This document shows positions 23,559 through 34,445 of a DNA stretch of 64,000 bases, piece by piece (position 1 is the first letter of the stretch; each line of letters starts with the position of its first letter). Source of the stretch: Clarkia xantiana subsp. parviflora. Its lineage: Eukaryota; Streptophyta; Magnoliopsida; Myrtales; Onagraceae. The translations under genes and the position numbers were made by a program. The notes beneath the pieces were generated by a model. It was not told the origin of the DNA and ran no database searches. It worked only from the letters and a program-made list of their open reading frames with translations. The stretch spans positions 11,561,747 through 11,625,746 of the forward strand of contig JAPTYO010000011.1 in the NCBI GenBank assembly GCA_036873135.1, given 5' to 3'.

Positions 23559-25893
23559 TGAAGACATCTGCAACTTTTATTATACGTAAAGATTTCCATG
23601 CGAACATATATATTATTTATGTACAAGTATTATTATAATTATTATTTGAAGGGTTAATGTTTAATTTGGTTACTTACCCTTTATGTGACAGTTTGGTTCA
23701 ATCATGCGCTCTTTAGTTACATATGTTAGCAAATGTGTCTATTTTATTACATATTATTGAAATATCCACAATATCATTTCTATATTTTTTTTTTATTCAT
23801 ATTCTTGATGGTTTTCATCACGTTATTCGTTAAATTCGTCAAGTTTCTCAATAAAAAAATATACTTTTTTTAATAATCGAACACCAATATCTAATCTAAC
23901 CACTAGTTGGGTTCGAATTCTAACCCAGCAGAGCAGCAGTCATTTGCTTTAGATTCGCTTTGCCGGCGGCAATCATTATCCATCACTATTTCTTGTAAAA
24001 ATTAATAATTCTTTTTCTTCTTTCGGTGCGAATTATTGTTATATTAGAAGCAATTCATGCTAACAATAAGTTCTCATTTTGTTCTACATAACACTAATTT
24101 TAATTGGAATCAACTATCAAGTTCAGATGCAGGCATTACTCTGCTCAATATGTTGCATTTTCTACTTTAACTTTTTTTTTTTTTGGCAAAATTTTTCCGC
24201 TGTTAACTGAATTTGAGCTTTGGGTTTTTACTTACACTTGATGTCAAGTTGAATTCATGAAAATTATTTGTCTAATCGGCGTTAAAAATGTTCTCAAAGT
24301 TTGAATTACTTAATTTCAGTGGTTGATTCATATAATTAGTGAGGAATTATTCTTTACCTCTGAGCTAACTAGTGTCATCCACTTGGTAGCCCTTCAACCA
24401 TTCAGCACAAGACATGTGTCTTTGTTTACATTTCTCTTTCCTTGTATTTGACACATGTCACTTGATGAATGGAGAGCCACCAAGTGGAGGACATATGTTA
24501 CAGCTGAGGTAGCCAATAATTTATCATAATTAGTTCTGCTTGTAATAGTAATGCATAATGCTGTGGGATTTTTTACAGGCTTTGCATGATGGTAATGATA
24601 TATTCTTATTGCTGCAAGTTGATGGGACCACATATACCCAAAAGGGTGAACCTCAGATTTTATCAGTAAACTTTACATGGCCTTCAATTGTATTGAGATC
24701 TTGAGTTACCCAGTTTAGTACTTGCTGAGTTTTGATTCAGTTAGTTTGTTTCCACAAACTTATGCAATATATGTTTGAAACAAAACAAGAATGTAATTGA
24801 ACTATTTGTAACAGGTTCGATTTTTTTTTTAAATATTTATTTATGAAAGACTTTATAAATTTGACGAAGAATGCGATGAAGAACATTTAAATTAATTGAA
24901 GGTAGGGGTAAAACCGTCATTTTATGAAAATTTAATCATACTGGATCAAACATAAATATAATAAGTTAGAACTATTTAATCACATTCTGAAGCGTAAATA
25001 ACCAAACTATTATGTCAAAAAGTAAAAGTAACTATTTAATCACGTTTTGCAAACAAAATAACTAAACAATGTATTAACTATTATTATTTATTATTATTTA
25101 TTATATAAAAATGTTATTAAAAGAGGAGTAAATTAGGCAAAGGTATCTGGCCAAAAAAAAAAGAAGCGAAAAAGTAAAGAAGGAAACAAGAAGTGCGGCT
25201 ATCTGTGGACGAAGGAAATCAGATACTCCTAGAATAACGAAAACGAAAACTAAAGATCCATGCACCCATGATTATCACATTACACTTCTTTTCCACTTTA
25301 TTTATTAAATTAATATATATATGATCTAGGACTTGCCATTTATACTTTCAATACATTTAAAATATTCCAGTAATATTCATTCAACTGTACTAGAGTGAGT
25401 TTTTAAATGAAAAATTTTACATGCAAACAAACTTCTTATAGGATTAATTATGTCTAACCCGTTCATATTATTAATTAGTGGAAGAAAATTTATTGATTTT
25501 TAATTTATTTGATAAAACCAAGATGTCCCGTTGAATATATATATATATTATTGAATGTCTGTCAGTCAGTCTGGTTCCGAATCTTTTGCAATCTGAAAGA
25601 GAAGAAGATCTTGCAAACTGCATGACCCCAATTAAGCTAAATCCTAAACCAGCATTGATTCCAAAGGAGATTTAGGTTGTCTCTTGACTTTGACCAGTTC
25701 ATATTAGTTATTGCATGAGATTTTAGGTTAAAATGAAAGACTAATGTTATAATTTCGTTACTCGCGTATGGAATTTGTTTTCAAATTAATTAATATATTA
25801 AAAAGAAGATACCTTTTATTCTTAATAAATATTATAGGATGTATAAACTAAAAATATATGATAATATATGACATTAGAAATATCTAAAATTTT
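23559..25893. other. AT-rich intergenic region
   Basis: No gene is supported. The stretch from about 23650 to 25085 may be one degenerate element: GGTTACTTACC...GTTTGGTT near 23670-23700 resembles the reverse complement of 24990-25040. The similarity is weak and I do not call borders. A fold-back repeat lies inside (24355-24512). Confidence 0.4.
24355..24512. repeat. Fold-back repeat, possible MITE (about 158 bp)
   Basis: The left arm (TACCTCTGAGCTAAC...CATCCACTTGGTAG...ACATGTGTC) pairs with the right arm (GACACATGTCA...CCACCAAGTGGAGG...GTTACAGCTGAGGTA). Arms are about 60 bp with mismatches and a loop of about 30 bp. No clear target duplication is visible. Confidence 0.6.
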
Positions 25894-25898
25894 ACTAT

Positions 25899-26138
25899 TG
25901 TTTGCACACGAGTTTCCTTCGTGGGCTTCTCATTTGGTTCTCTTCTTCTTCTTAGGTTTCTTCTTCTCGTGTTCTTGCTTCGTGGACTCTTACTTCTCGT
26001 ATTCCCGCTTCTTCTTCTTGAATACCTGCCAATGGGCACCGAGGGGTTCCCGATAAGCCCACTCTGATGCTTAAGTATAAGCATTAGAGAGATAAACAGG
26101 CTTAGAGAGAGTGATATATTACCTTCAAATGAGGAGAG
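25899..26138 (-). repeat. Left part of the LTR of the old gypsy element
   Basis: This is the first 240 bp of the 3' LTR. It includes the CTCTGATGCTTAAGTATAAG block, which resembles the LTR blocks of both other gypsy elements here. It ends in GAGAG, the target site of the younger element. Confidence 0.8.
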
Positions 26139-26835
26139 TGTTGGATCACGGTGGAACTCCGGTACGGACTTTGACGGCGACCTCTAGCTCCTTCGTTCCA
26201 CGCAATCCTGCAAGAGGGGATAGACCGGGCGGTGACCCAGAATCCCTCTCCGATGCTTAAATGAGTATCTTGTATACGGCAGCAAGCAATAATCTCCAAG
26301 GGTATGTAATTCAACGTAAGTGTTCTGAGGCGACCTCTTGCCTTTTATAGGCGAAGAGATGCCTCAGGTACCTGGTGAACCGTTGAGGGTGGTTAGCCTG
26401 TATCCCGCGTATCTCGGATGTGATCCCGCTTATCTCGGCCACGCCCCGCGTATCTCGGCCACGCTCCGTGTATCTTAACCACGTTCCGCGTATCTCGGCC
26501 ACGCCCCGCGTATCCTGGCCTTATCCTCTGGTAACGAGTCCCGACTCCCGTCGGGGACTCCAGAGTTATCTCATTGTGTCACCGCTCGGGGCCCCTCGTC
26601 ATCGTGACAGGGCCAATCGTTCTCAGGGATTCGTCATCGGGGCCTACTTAAAGGCTTTCCATCGGGAGCTTCCAGCTCATCTGTCGGGACCGACTCTGTC
26701 GGGACCTTTCATCATCGGGACTCCCTTCGTCGGGACCCTTCTCCTAGGTCATCTTGACCTTCATTTGGGTCCTGGTGGGCCTGTTTGTCGTTTCCTCACC
26801 GTTAAAGGGCCTGACGGCTGTAGTCGAACCCATCA
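26139..26835 (-). repeat. 3' LTR of the young gypsy element (697 bp)
   Basis: On + it begins TGTTGGATCACGG and ends GAACCCATCA. It holds a tandem series of CGCGTATCTCGGCCACGCC-like units (about 26400-26520) and CGGGACC repeats (26690-26740). TTTGCCCCCAAG after 26835 mirrors the polypurine tract. Confidence 0.95.
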
Positions 26836-27218
26836 TTTGCCCCCAAGACATGAGGGACTTTTAGTTCGTCGTGTCTTCCAACTCCCGACCTCCCAATATT
26901 GGAATCGGGGATCTTTCCCTTGACATGGTCACTCAGTACTAGTCTTGTCCTTCACGTTTCCTCAGTGTTCTGTAGATAACTGCCAAATCCCAGGGGTCTC
27001 CTCGGTTCCCCAGTACATTAAATGCAGTAGATAGTGAAGCGACGTTTTCAGCCCTCGTGCCTGATTTTTCGCGCCTGTTCTTTTCTGAAAAGTGCTTTTC
27101 AGGCCATCTCATCATTACGTCTGTTGCCCTTCTGCACGTTTCATCTCAACGGTCCAGATTAAAACTCTTCGACTTCGACGACTCGGATCGAAGTGTCCCT
27201 TCAACTGTCTTCTTCGCC

Positions 27219-27225
27219 TATAAAA
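27219..27225 (+). promoter_or_regulatory. TATA box of the antisense ORF
   Basis: TATAAAA lies about 165 bp upstream of the ATG at 27387, on the strand opposite gag-pol. A promoter for the antisense transcript fits the position, but no transcript data are available. Confidence 0.5.
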
Positions 27226-27386
27226 CCCTAGCCATGGTCACAATTTAACTTTTACCGTTTCCGAATTCTCAAAAGCTCTCTGCAATTTCTCTGCGAATTC
27301 AAGCTCTGTAATTCCGAAGGCCTTGAAGTTTCTCCGATCAGCTTTCCAGCGACTCCCAGTTCGTTCCCTCAACTCCCACTTCATCA

Positions 27387-30100
27387 TGTCTGGTAAGGAT
27401 TTCCCCTTCATTGCTTGTTCGTCTTTTCCTTGTTTATAGCTTTCCAAGAGTCCCACTGTGTTTTTCTTGCAATTGTTGCTTTTCAGACAGCGGGTCCAGC
27501 TCTGAGGGGAGAAAACCTTTTAATTTTGATTATGCTCTGAATGAGATCTCCAATACTGCTTATAATGCAGCCCTCCGAGAGGGTTGTATCACTTCTACCT
27601 GGGAACCCCGTTTCCCATATCCTTGGCCTCGCCCCTCGAGTAACCCTGAGGTTACTCGTCCCCAAAAAGGGGAGGTATTTGTCTCTACGGGACAAGTATC
27701 AGCGGGGATCAGATTCCCCTTTTGTGGTAATCTGGTCGAGATGTGCCAGCATTACAAAACGCACCCCACTACCTTTTCTCCCCCATGCCATCCGCCTATG
27801 GAACGGCTTTCAGGTTCTCTGCTTCCGACAGAAGTGGGTCTACAGCCTCCAGCTCTTCAGAACCTTCTATGGGATGAAGTGCAACGAGGCGGGGGTTTGC
27901 GCCTTCTATCCTCGGATTCCCAAGTGGAGTAGGCAGCAGCTTGCCCGGTGTAGCTGGACCAATGACACCTGGAAGGTGGTCAAGGGTCGGGGACTCCTGG
28001 TTGACACGGGGTCCGACAATAGTAGTTGGAAGAGGAGCTACTTCTTCATCCGACACTCTTCGATCCCCTGGCCTCGGTGGGAGGTGGCAGCAGACCCTCC
28101 GCCTGCCTTCCACACTTATACTGACGAAGATTTTGAAACTCTTCAACTCATCCAGCTTTACCGATGGGGGGAGTCCTACACTCCCCTCAACGCCAATACA
28201 CTCGTGGAGCGGGACCTGGTGCATGCCGGGATCCGACTCCTCGATATTATCTCTGGGGGGCAGCTCTTCGACGGCCCTTCTAATATGGTTCCTTGGGTAA
28301 ACTTCTAACTCTTCTTCGTTTACTGTTTGCAGCCAAGAAGGTATCTGTGCTGACCGATCTATTCCTTAAGCAGGGGGAGACTGATGCTGTCCGCCCCTCG
28401 CGGAAGAGGAAATCCGCAAAGAAGGCCGCTGCTCAGTCGGGGTCTCCTTCTGCGGAGCAGCCCAAGCGGAAGCGGGTGGATCTGGACCAGTTTTTCGACG
28501 TCCAGAATGCTGAAGAAGGTAAAAAGCTCCGACTTGCTATTAAATCATACAAGAGGACGGTCCCGAAGGATTTGATTTCTTCGACTAAGGAGGCCCGTAT
28601 CGCTGACGTCAAACGAATCCTTCGAGGCGAAACTCCTCATGTCTTGAAGGCGGGCTATTACCACTATCGCGGGAAGGATCAATACTTCTCCCGACGTATC
28701 ATTTGGTGTAAGAATCCTGATGAACTTCCTGATTACATTTCTGAAGCCTCTCATCCTCCAGGTGCAGGTCGCTCGGGAGCTCCATCGGGTGCTGCGGCCT
28801 CCGCGAATGCACCATCTTCAGCGGGGGCGCCTCCATCAGCTGGGGAGAAGGCTCCGACTGGCGAACAGTTTCGTCAGGTGGAGACCTTGGACTCCTCCGA
28901 GGAGACTGACGAGGGCGGCTCCCTCCGTCGTCGTCGAAGGACGGGGCAATCCCCCTTGAAGCCAACTCCTCAGGGGCCGCCTCCTTCATCTTCTCCGCAG
29001 CAGCGGCAGCCATCGCCCATCCATAACTTCACTCCTTCCCCCGTTCGGGCCAAGACGGTGGCATGCCCCTCCACTTATCATCCTCCTCCTCCTGTCGCTC
29101 TCGATAGGAATTTCTATAGGCCCTTCAACCCTTCACAAGCGGATGCCCCCTGGACTCCCATCCAGACGCTGCAAGGAGTCCCGCTTACACAAGGGGAGCA
29201 GCACCATGACCTGGCCCTGCATCTGCTGGCAGGCTCAATCCTGCCCACCATGCGGTATCCGATTTCCCTCAATCGGACGGCCATGCATCGGGATGTCAGA
29301 GATATGTCCATGCGCCGGATAGAGGTAAGACTTCGCTTCTCTCTGTTCAACGATAAATCGGGTTGTTTGTCTATTAACACTTTTTCTTCTTGTTGTAGGA
29401 GCTCGGGGACTTCAACTGTCTTATCGGGTACGTCATTGCTTACGATGAGTCCCGGGAACGGGATCGGGCAGCCCTCGACCAGCTCAAGGAGGATCTTAAG
29501 GCTTCCCAGTCTTCGCGGGGAAAGCTTGTCAAGGAGCAGGCTGTCCTTGATCAGAAGGTTCGGGACCTCCAGAAGCAGGCCGGGGACTTCGAGGGGCTCT
29601 TGAGGCAAGAGCGGCAGGAGCGGCAGGTGGCTGTGGACAAGCTGGTCCAGGAGAAGAAGGCTGCTGAGGACAGACTGATCCTCGAGAAGAGAGCTCTGGA
29701 GGAGCAGATCGCGGGCTTTCCAGCGCAGCTGGCCGAGGCGGAGGTAAAGGGCCGGGAGGACTATCGGAGGTTCGGGGACTTCCAGGCCGACGCTATGAAG
29801 TTCTTCGGCACGGAGGTGGAGAACACTCTTTTCAACGCGGTTGAGGAGCTTCACCTGGAGTATGGGGACGCCATCAACTTTGACAAGTCTCCTTCCCTTG
29901 CTCCCTTTGCGAAGAAGTATTTCGCTCTTTCCGAGGAGAGTGATGGGGGGAGTACCCCCGTAATTGTCGAAGACGTCTCTGAGCTTCCAAGTGCGGACGC
30001 CCCGATAGTCGATCCTCCCGAGGCCAACCCTGTGGATCCTTCTGCTTCCGACTCCGCGGACCCAGCTGCTGCCGATGCTGCCGACAAGAACCAAGCTTGA
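27387..30100 (+). CDS. Antisense ORF (aORF) of the young gypsy element, four probable exons
   Basis: Exon 1 is only 27387-27393 (ATG TCT G), with donor GTAAGG. An intron of 93 bp ends TTTCAG at 27486. Exon 2 starts 27487 and contains the PF04195-like block (AGIRFPFCGNLVEMCQHY, then AIRLWNGFQVLC). The frame changes at a run of five C (27780-27784), so one base is out of register. A discontinuity at about 28297-28337 looks like an intron but is only 41 bp, below the usual plant minimum. Exon 3 runs to 29324, a 74-bp GT...AG intron follows (29325-29398, phase 0), and exon 4 ends at 30100. The C-terminal half has a long coiled coil (about 29430-29760) and an acidic tail. The family is found in Tat-lineage gypsy elements; its role is unknown. 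Confidence 0.7.
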
Positions 30101-30239
30101 ACGTTTATCTTTAGAGTCCTTGTATCTTTTCCTTTTTTGTCATTGTTGGGCCTTTGAGCCCTTATCAATTATCAGACTTTCTTAGTTCCGATTTTCTTGA
30201 TACATTTCTTCCAATGGCTTTATACTTGCCTGGGTCGAT

Positions 30240-31125
30240 ACTTCGACACTTAAGACATTTTCGTACGTCCTTTCTGACGATTAATAATTTGCACTTAAGG
30301 CGACTTAATCCTGCGCACCACTTAAGGCGACTTAGTTCCGTGCATCACTTAAGACGACTTATTTATTACTTAGAGTAAGTCTAAGAATCACGCATCACTT
30401 AAGACGACTTAATATCATGCACCACTCAAGGCGACTTTTTGATACTTAGAATAAATCTAAGGATCGCGCATCACTTAAGACGACTTAATATCGTGCACCA
30501 CTCAAGGCGACTTTTTGATATTTAGAATAAATCTAAGGATCGTGCATCACTTAAGACGACTTAATATCGTGCACCACTCAAGGCGACTTAATTATTACTT
30601 AGAGTAAATCTAAGAGTCATGCATCACTTAAGACGACTTATTATCGTGCGCCACTCAAGGCGACTTTTCTCGTGCACCACTCAAGGCGACTTTTCTCGTG
30701 CGCCACTTAAGGCGACTTTTCTCGTGCATCACTTAAGGCGACTTTTCTCGTGCATCACTTAAGATGACTTTTCTCGTGCATCACTTAAGACGACTTAATA
30801 TCGTGCACCACTTAAGGCGAATTTTCAAGACTTAGAATAAATCTAAAAAAAATGCATCACTTAAGACGACTTTTTCGTGCACCACTTAAGGCGACTTTTC
30901 TCGTGCACCACTCAAGGCGACTTTATAAAGCTTAGAGCAAATCTAAGAATAATTCTGATCGGAAGCAACCTCTTTATTCATTGATGGCATAAATTTGGCT
31001 TACATCGAATTAAACGATACACAGCATACACCACTTAAGGCGATTTTACATCGGGCACCACTTAAGGCGACTTTATCGGGCACCACTTAAGGCGACTTTC
31101 TTCGGGCACCACTTAAGGCGACTTT
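30240..31125. repeat. Tandem-repeat region of the young gypsy element
   Basis: Units of about 24-28 bp are built on CACTTAAGGCGACTT and CACTTAAGACGACTT, joined by CGTGCAC or CGTGCAT. From about 30380 to 30600 they are organised in a higher-order unit of roughly 75 bp that also contains TTAGAATAAATCTAAG. The array sits between the end of pol and the end of the antisense ORF, the same location as the 80-bp array in the pol-less element, but the unit sequences are unrelated. Confidence 0.9.
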
Positions 31126-31127
31126 CT

Positions 31128-34100
31128 TCAAGCATGGTGTTTCTTCAAGTGTTCGCCACTAAAAGAATGCTTTAACGTTCTGCCATCGAGGTCTTCCAAC
31201 TTGTACGCATTTGGAGCTGGCATCCCCACGACCTTATAAGGTCCTTTCCATTTTGGTGACATCTTGTTGATTCGATCCAAAAGGGTGAACTCGTTGCGAC
31301 GCCAAACCAGCTCCCCGACGAAGAACTGTCGGGACTTCACTCGTCGATTGTAGTACCTGGTCGTCGCCAAACGCATTCGAGCTTGGACTTCATCGACTTC
31401 CCGCCTCTTCTCTTCGAGTAAGTCCAAGTCCAGACGTCTCATCTCATCATTCGTAAGGGGCTCGTAATATCTCATCCGATGGGACGCCACAGCTACCTCC
31501 ACGGGGGCAACAGCCTCCGTGCCATAAACGAGGCCAAACGGAGTCTCCCCTGTCGATCGTTTGGGTGTCGTTCTAACAGCCCAAAGCACGTTTTCCACTT
31601 CGTTCAGCCACTTGCCCTTCAAGGCATAGACCCTCTTCTTCAGGCCATCCATTACGATTTTGTTGGCTGATTCCACCTGGCCATTAGTCTGAGCATGGCG
31701 TACGGAGGCGGTCCGATGCTCGATGTTCAATTCCTCCAGATACTCTCTTACCTGAGAGCCGTTAAACGGTGGACCATTGTCGCTGATCACCACCTTAGGA
31801 ATCCCGTATCTGGACACAATGTGGGTCTGGAGGAACTTGACGATCTGGTTCCCCGTTGCCCTGGCCAATGCCTTCGCCTCTATCCATTTCGAAAAATAAT
31901 CGATTGCAACAAGTAAATACTTACATTGACCTTGTGCTTGTGGAAGGGGTCCCACCAAGTCGATGCCCCACTGCGCGAAGGGCCACGCACTCTTGATGGA
32001 TGTCAGATTAGCGGCCGGAGCCACGATACTCGGGGCGTACCTCTGGCACGCGTCACAGGATCGGACCAACGCCGTTGCTTCCTTGTTCATCGTGGGCCAA
32101 TAATAGCCCAAGTTCAATACCTTCCTCATAATGGATCGGGCTCCTTCATGACAAGCCGCGACCCCTTCATGCACCTCCTTCAGGATTCGACCTGTATCGG
32201 GTTCTGCCACACACTTCAAGTACGGAGTCGAGAACCAGCCCTTCTTGTACAGCTGATCATCTAGCATCACGTAATTGGCCGCGATCCGACGTATCCTGTC
32301 CGCTGCTACTTTATCATCGGGGACTGCCCCCGTAGTCAGGTACGCGACTATCGGGGTCATCCAAGTCGGCTCTTCCTCCGATCTTGCCTCAATGGCACAC
32401 ACCTGTGTCGGGTCGATGGTCGATAAGATCACCTTTTCTAGGAAGTGCACCTTCCGATTTTCTTCCAAGGGTGCCCCCAGGGCAAATTTGCTCAAGGCGT
32501 CTGCCTCTACGTTTTCCTCCCTCGGGATTGCCTCGATGTCGAAGCTTTTAAAGCTCCCCTTCAAGGTTTGTACCTCTCGTAGATACTTCTTCATTATCAG
32601 ACTCCTCGCTTCGTATCGCCCTTGAACCTGGTTCACGATTAAAGCTGCGTCACACTTCACTCTCAAGTGATCGACTCCAGTGCCTTTAGCAATTTTTAGG
32701 CCCGTGATAAGAGCTTCATACTCCGCTTCGTTGTTTGTGGCCTTGAATGTTAAAGCCAAGGCGTATCGGAGCGGTTCACCTTCACCCGGTGGTATCAACA
32801 AAAAGCCTGCTCCTGATCCGTCAGAACTCGAGGAGCCATCCGTGTACATTTCCCAGGTATTTTCTTCGTTTGGCTGTTCTGATTGCTCTGCCCTCTCTGG
32901 TTGTACTTCTGTCGGGACCTCCACGGTTACCCCCTCTACAGGGCCCGCTTCTTCTAGATCGGGGGCTGTAGATTCTGCTATGAAATCCGCCAATGCCTGG
33001 CCCTTAATGGCCGTTCTTGGAGCGAAGTGTATTCGAAACTCACTAAGCTCTACTGCCCATTTCACTAATCTTCCCGACGCATCCGGTCGGTTCAGAAAAT
33101 GCTTCAAAGGCTGGTTCGTCAGCACAGTGATCTCGTGTGCGTGGAAATAAGGCCTTAGCTTCCGAGCAGTAATAATTAACGCAAAGAGGTACTTCTCAAC
33201 GGCGGGATAATTCAATTCAGACTTGGCAAACGCCTTGCTTATATAATAGACGGGGACTTGATTACCCTCGACAACCTTCACTAACACAGAGCTAATGGCA
33301 AATTCAGAAACAGCCAAATAAAGATAGAGCGGCTTGCCTGGAACCGGTTTTGCCAAAGGCGGGAGGATGCGAAGGTGCTGCTTGAGTGCTTGGAACGCCT
33401 CTTCACACTTGGTGGTCCACTCAAATTTCTTGTTGGCCCTCAGGACTTCAAAAAATGGCATTGATCGGTCGCTGGCTTTAGACAAGAAGCGGTTCATTGC
33501 AGCTAGTCGGCCATTCAGCACTTGTACCTCCCGATGGTTTATCGGAGACTGCATCTCCTCAATCGCCCTCAGCTTCTCGGGATTCACCTCAATTCCCCTC
33601 TGGCTCACCATAAAGCCCAAGAATTTCCCCGAGTGGACTCCGAAGGCGCATTTCGTCGGGTTTAAGCGAACTTGATGAAGCCTCATCCTCTCAAACGCCA
33701 TGGTTAGGTTGTGCACATGATCCTCGGCCTGTCGTGACTTCACCAGCATATCATCCACGTAAGCCTCCATGGTTTTCCCCAGCATATCTCCGAACAGCTT
33801 GTTCACCATCCGCTGGTAGGTTGCTCCAGCATTGATCAACCCGAAAGGCATGACATCGTAGTGATAGATGTCACTGCCTGCGTAGAACGCTGTGTGGGGA
33901 GCGTCTTCCTTGGCCATTTTGATCTGGTTGTAGCCTGAATACGCATCCATGAAACTCAACAGCTCATGTCCCGATGTAGCATCCACCAGCTGGTCGATTC
34001 TCGGGAGCGGATAACAGTCCTTTGGGCAGGCTTTATTCAGGTCGCGGAAATCCACACACATTCGCCATTTCCCGTTAGTCTTCCTTACCAGCACCGGATT

Positions 34101-34442
34101 AGCAACCCAAGTTTGGAATCGGAGCTCTTTAATAAACCCAGCATCGAGCAACCTGCCCACCTCCTGCTGGATCGCGATCTTCTTATCTGTGCCCATCGGA
34201 CGCCTTTTTTGTGTTATAGGCTTGATTGCAGGGTCTATCTTCAGCTCGTGTACGATCACATCGGGACTGATTCCTGGCATGTCGCTCGGGGACCAGGCAA
34301 ACAGTTCTTTGAACTCTTTCAGCAACTCCACCAATTTTTGGGCTGTCTCCTCCGTCAAAGCAGACCCGATTTTCACCTTCCTCTGGGGTCCATCGATCTC
34401 GACTTCTTTCAGATCTTCTACGGGGGCAGGACGCCCAAATTC
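31128..34442 (-). CDS. pol: Pol of the young gypsy element: reverse transcriptase, RNase H, integrase
   Basis: The uninterrupted frame is 1,104 codons. It follows the protease in the same frame after a single UAG (34443-34445). Counting from the first Met (34376), RT spans about 90-290 with the first aspartate in SFMDAYSGYNQ (144) and YVDD at 206-209. RNase H spans about 508-640 (YTDGSSSSDGSG, NNEAEYEAL, ENVEADALSK). Integrase has an HHCC zinc finger (His 736 and 743, Cys 774 and 777) and the catalytic triad Asp806, Asp866, Glu902. A C-terminal WKGPYKVV...YKLEDLDGR block follows, with no chromodomain, as expected for the Tat group. All catalytic residues I can check are present, so the enzymes could be active if made. 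Translation would need readthrough of the UAG, or another route past it. Confidence 0.92.
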   Translation of the reverse strand, partial: EFGRPAPVEDLKEVEIDGPQRKVKIGSALTEETAQKLVELLKEFKELFAWSPSDMPGISPDVIVHELKIDPAIKPITQKRRPMGTDKKIAIQQEVGRLLDAGFIKELRFQTWVANPVLVRKTNGKWRMCVDFRDLNKACPKDCYPLPRIDQLVDATSGHELLSFMDAYSGYNQIKMAKEDAPHTAFYAGSDIYHYDVMPFGLINAGATYQRMVNKLFGDMLGKTMEAYVDDMLVKSRQAEDHVHNLTMAFERMRLHQVRLNPTKCAFGVHSGKFLGFMVSQRGIEVNPEKLRAIEEMQSPINHREVQVLNGRLAAMNRFLSKASDRSMPFFEVLRANKKFEWTTKCEEAFQALKQHLRILPPLAKPVPGKPLYLYLAVSEFAISSVLVKVVEGNQVPVYYISKAFAKSELNYPAVEKYLFALIITARKLRPYFHAHEITVLTNQPLKHFLNRPDASGRLVKWAVELSEFRIHFAPRTAIKGQALADFIAESTAPDLEEAGPVEGVTVEVPTEVQPERAEQSEQPNEENTWEMYTDGSSSSDGSGAGFLLIPPGEGEPLRYALALTFKATNNEAEYEALITGLKIAKGTGVDHLRVKCDAALIVNQVQGRYEARSLIMKKYLREVQTLKGSFKSFDIEAIPREENVEADALSKFALGAPLEENRKVHFLEKVILSTIDPTQVCAIEARSEEEPTWMTPIVAYLTTGAVPDDKVAADRIRRIAANYVMLDDQLYKKGWFSTPYLKCVAEPDTGRILKEVHEGVAACHEGARSIMRKVLNLGYYWPTMNKEATALVRSCDACQRYAPSIVAPAANLTSIKSAWPFAQWGIDLVGPLPQAQGQCKYLLVAIDYFSKWIEAKALARATGNQIVKFLQTHIVSRYGIPKVVISDNGPPFNGSQVREYLEELNIEHRTASVRHAQTNGQVESANKIVMDGLKKRVYALKGKWLNEVENVLWAVRTTPKRSTGETPFGLVYGTEAVAPVEVAVASHRMRYYEPLTNDEMRRLDLDLLEEKRREVDEVQARMRLATTRYYNRRVKSRQFFVGELVWRRNEFTLLDRINKMSPKWKGPYKVVGMPAPNAYKLEDLDGRTLKHSFSGEHLKKHHA

Positions 34443-34445
34443 CTA

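Noticed and set aside
26420..26923. 167-aa ORF repeated at 37053-37490
   Set aside because: It lies in the LTRs of the young gypsy element and translates the CGCGTATCTCGGCC and CGGGACC repeats.
29114..30094. 326-aa minus-strand ORF
   Set aside because: It mirrors the plus-strand antisense gene, whose frame has splice sites and a coiled coil. The minus frame is a Leu/Arg-rich shadow.
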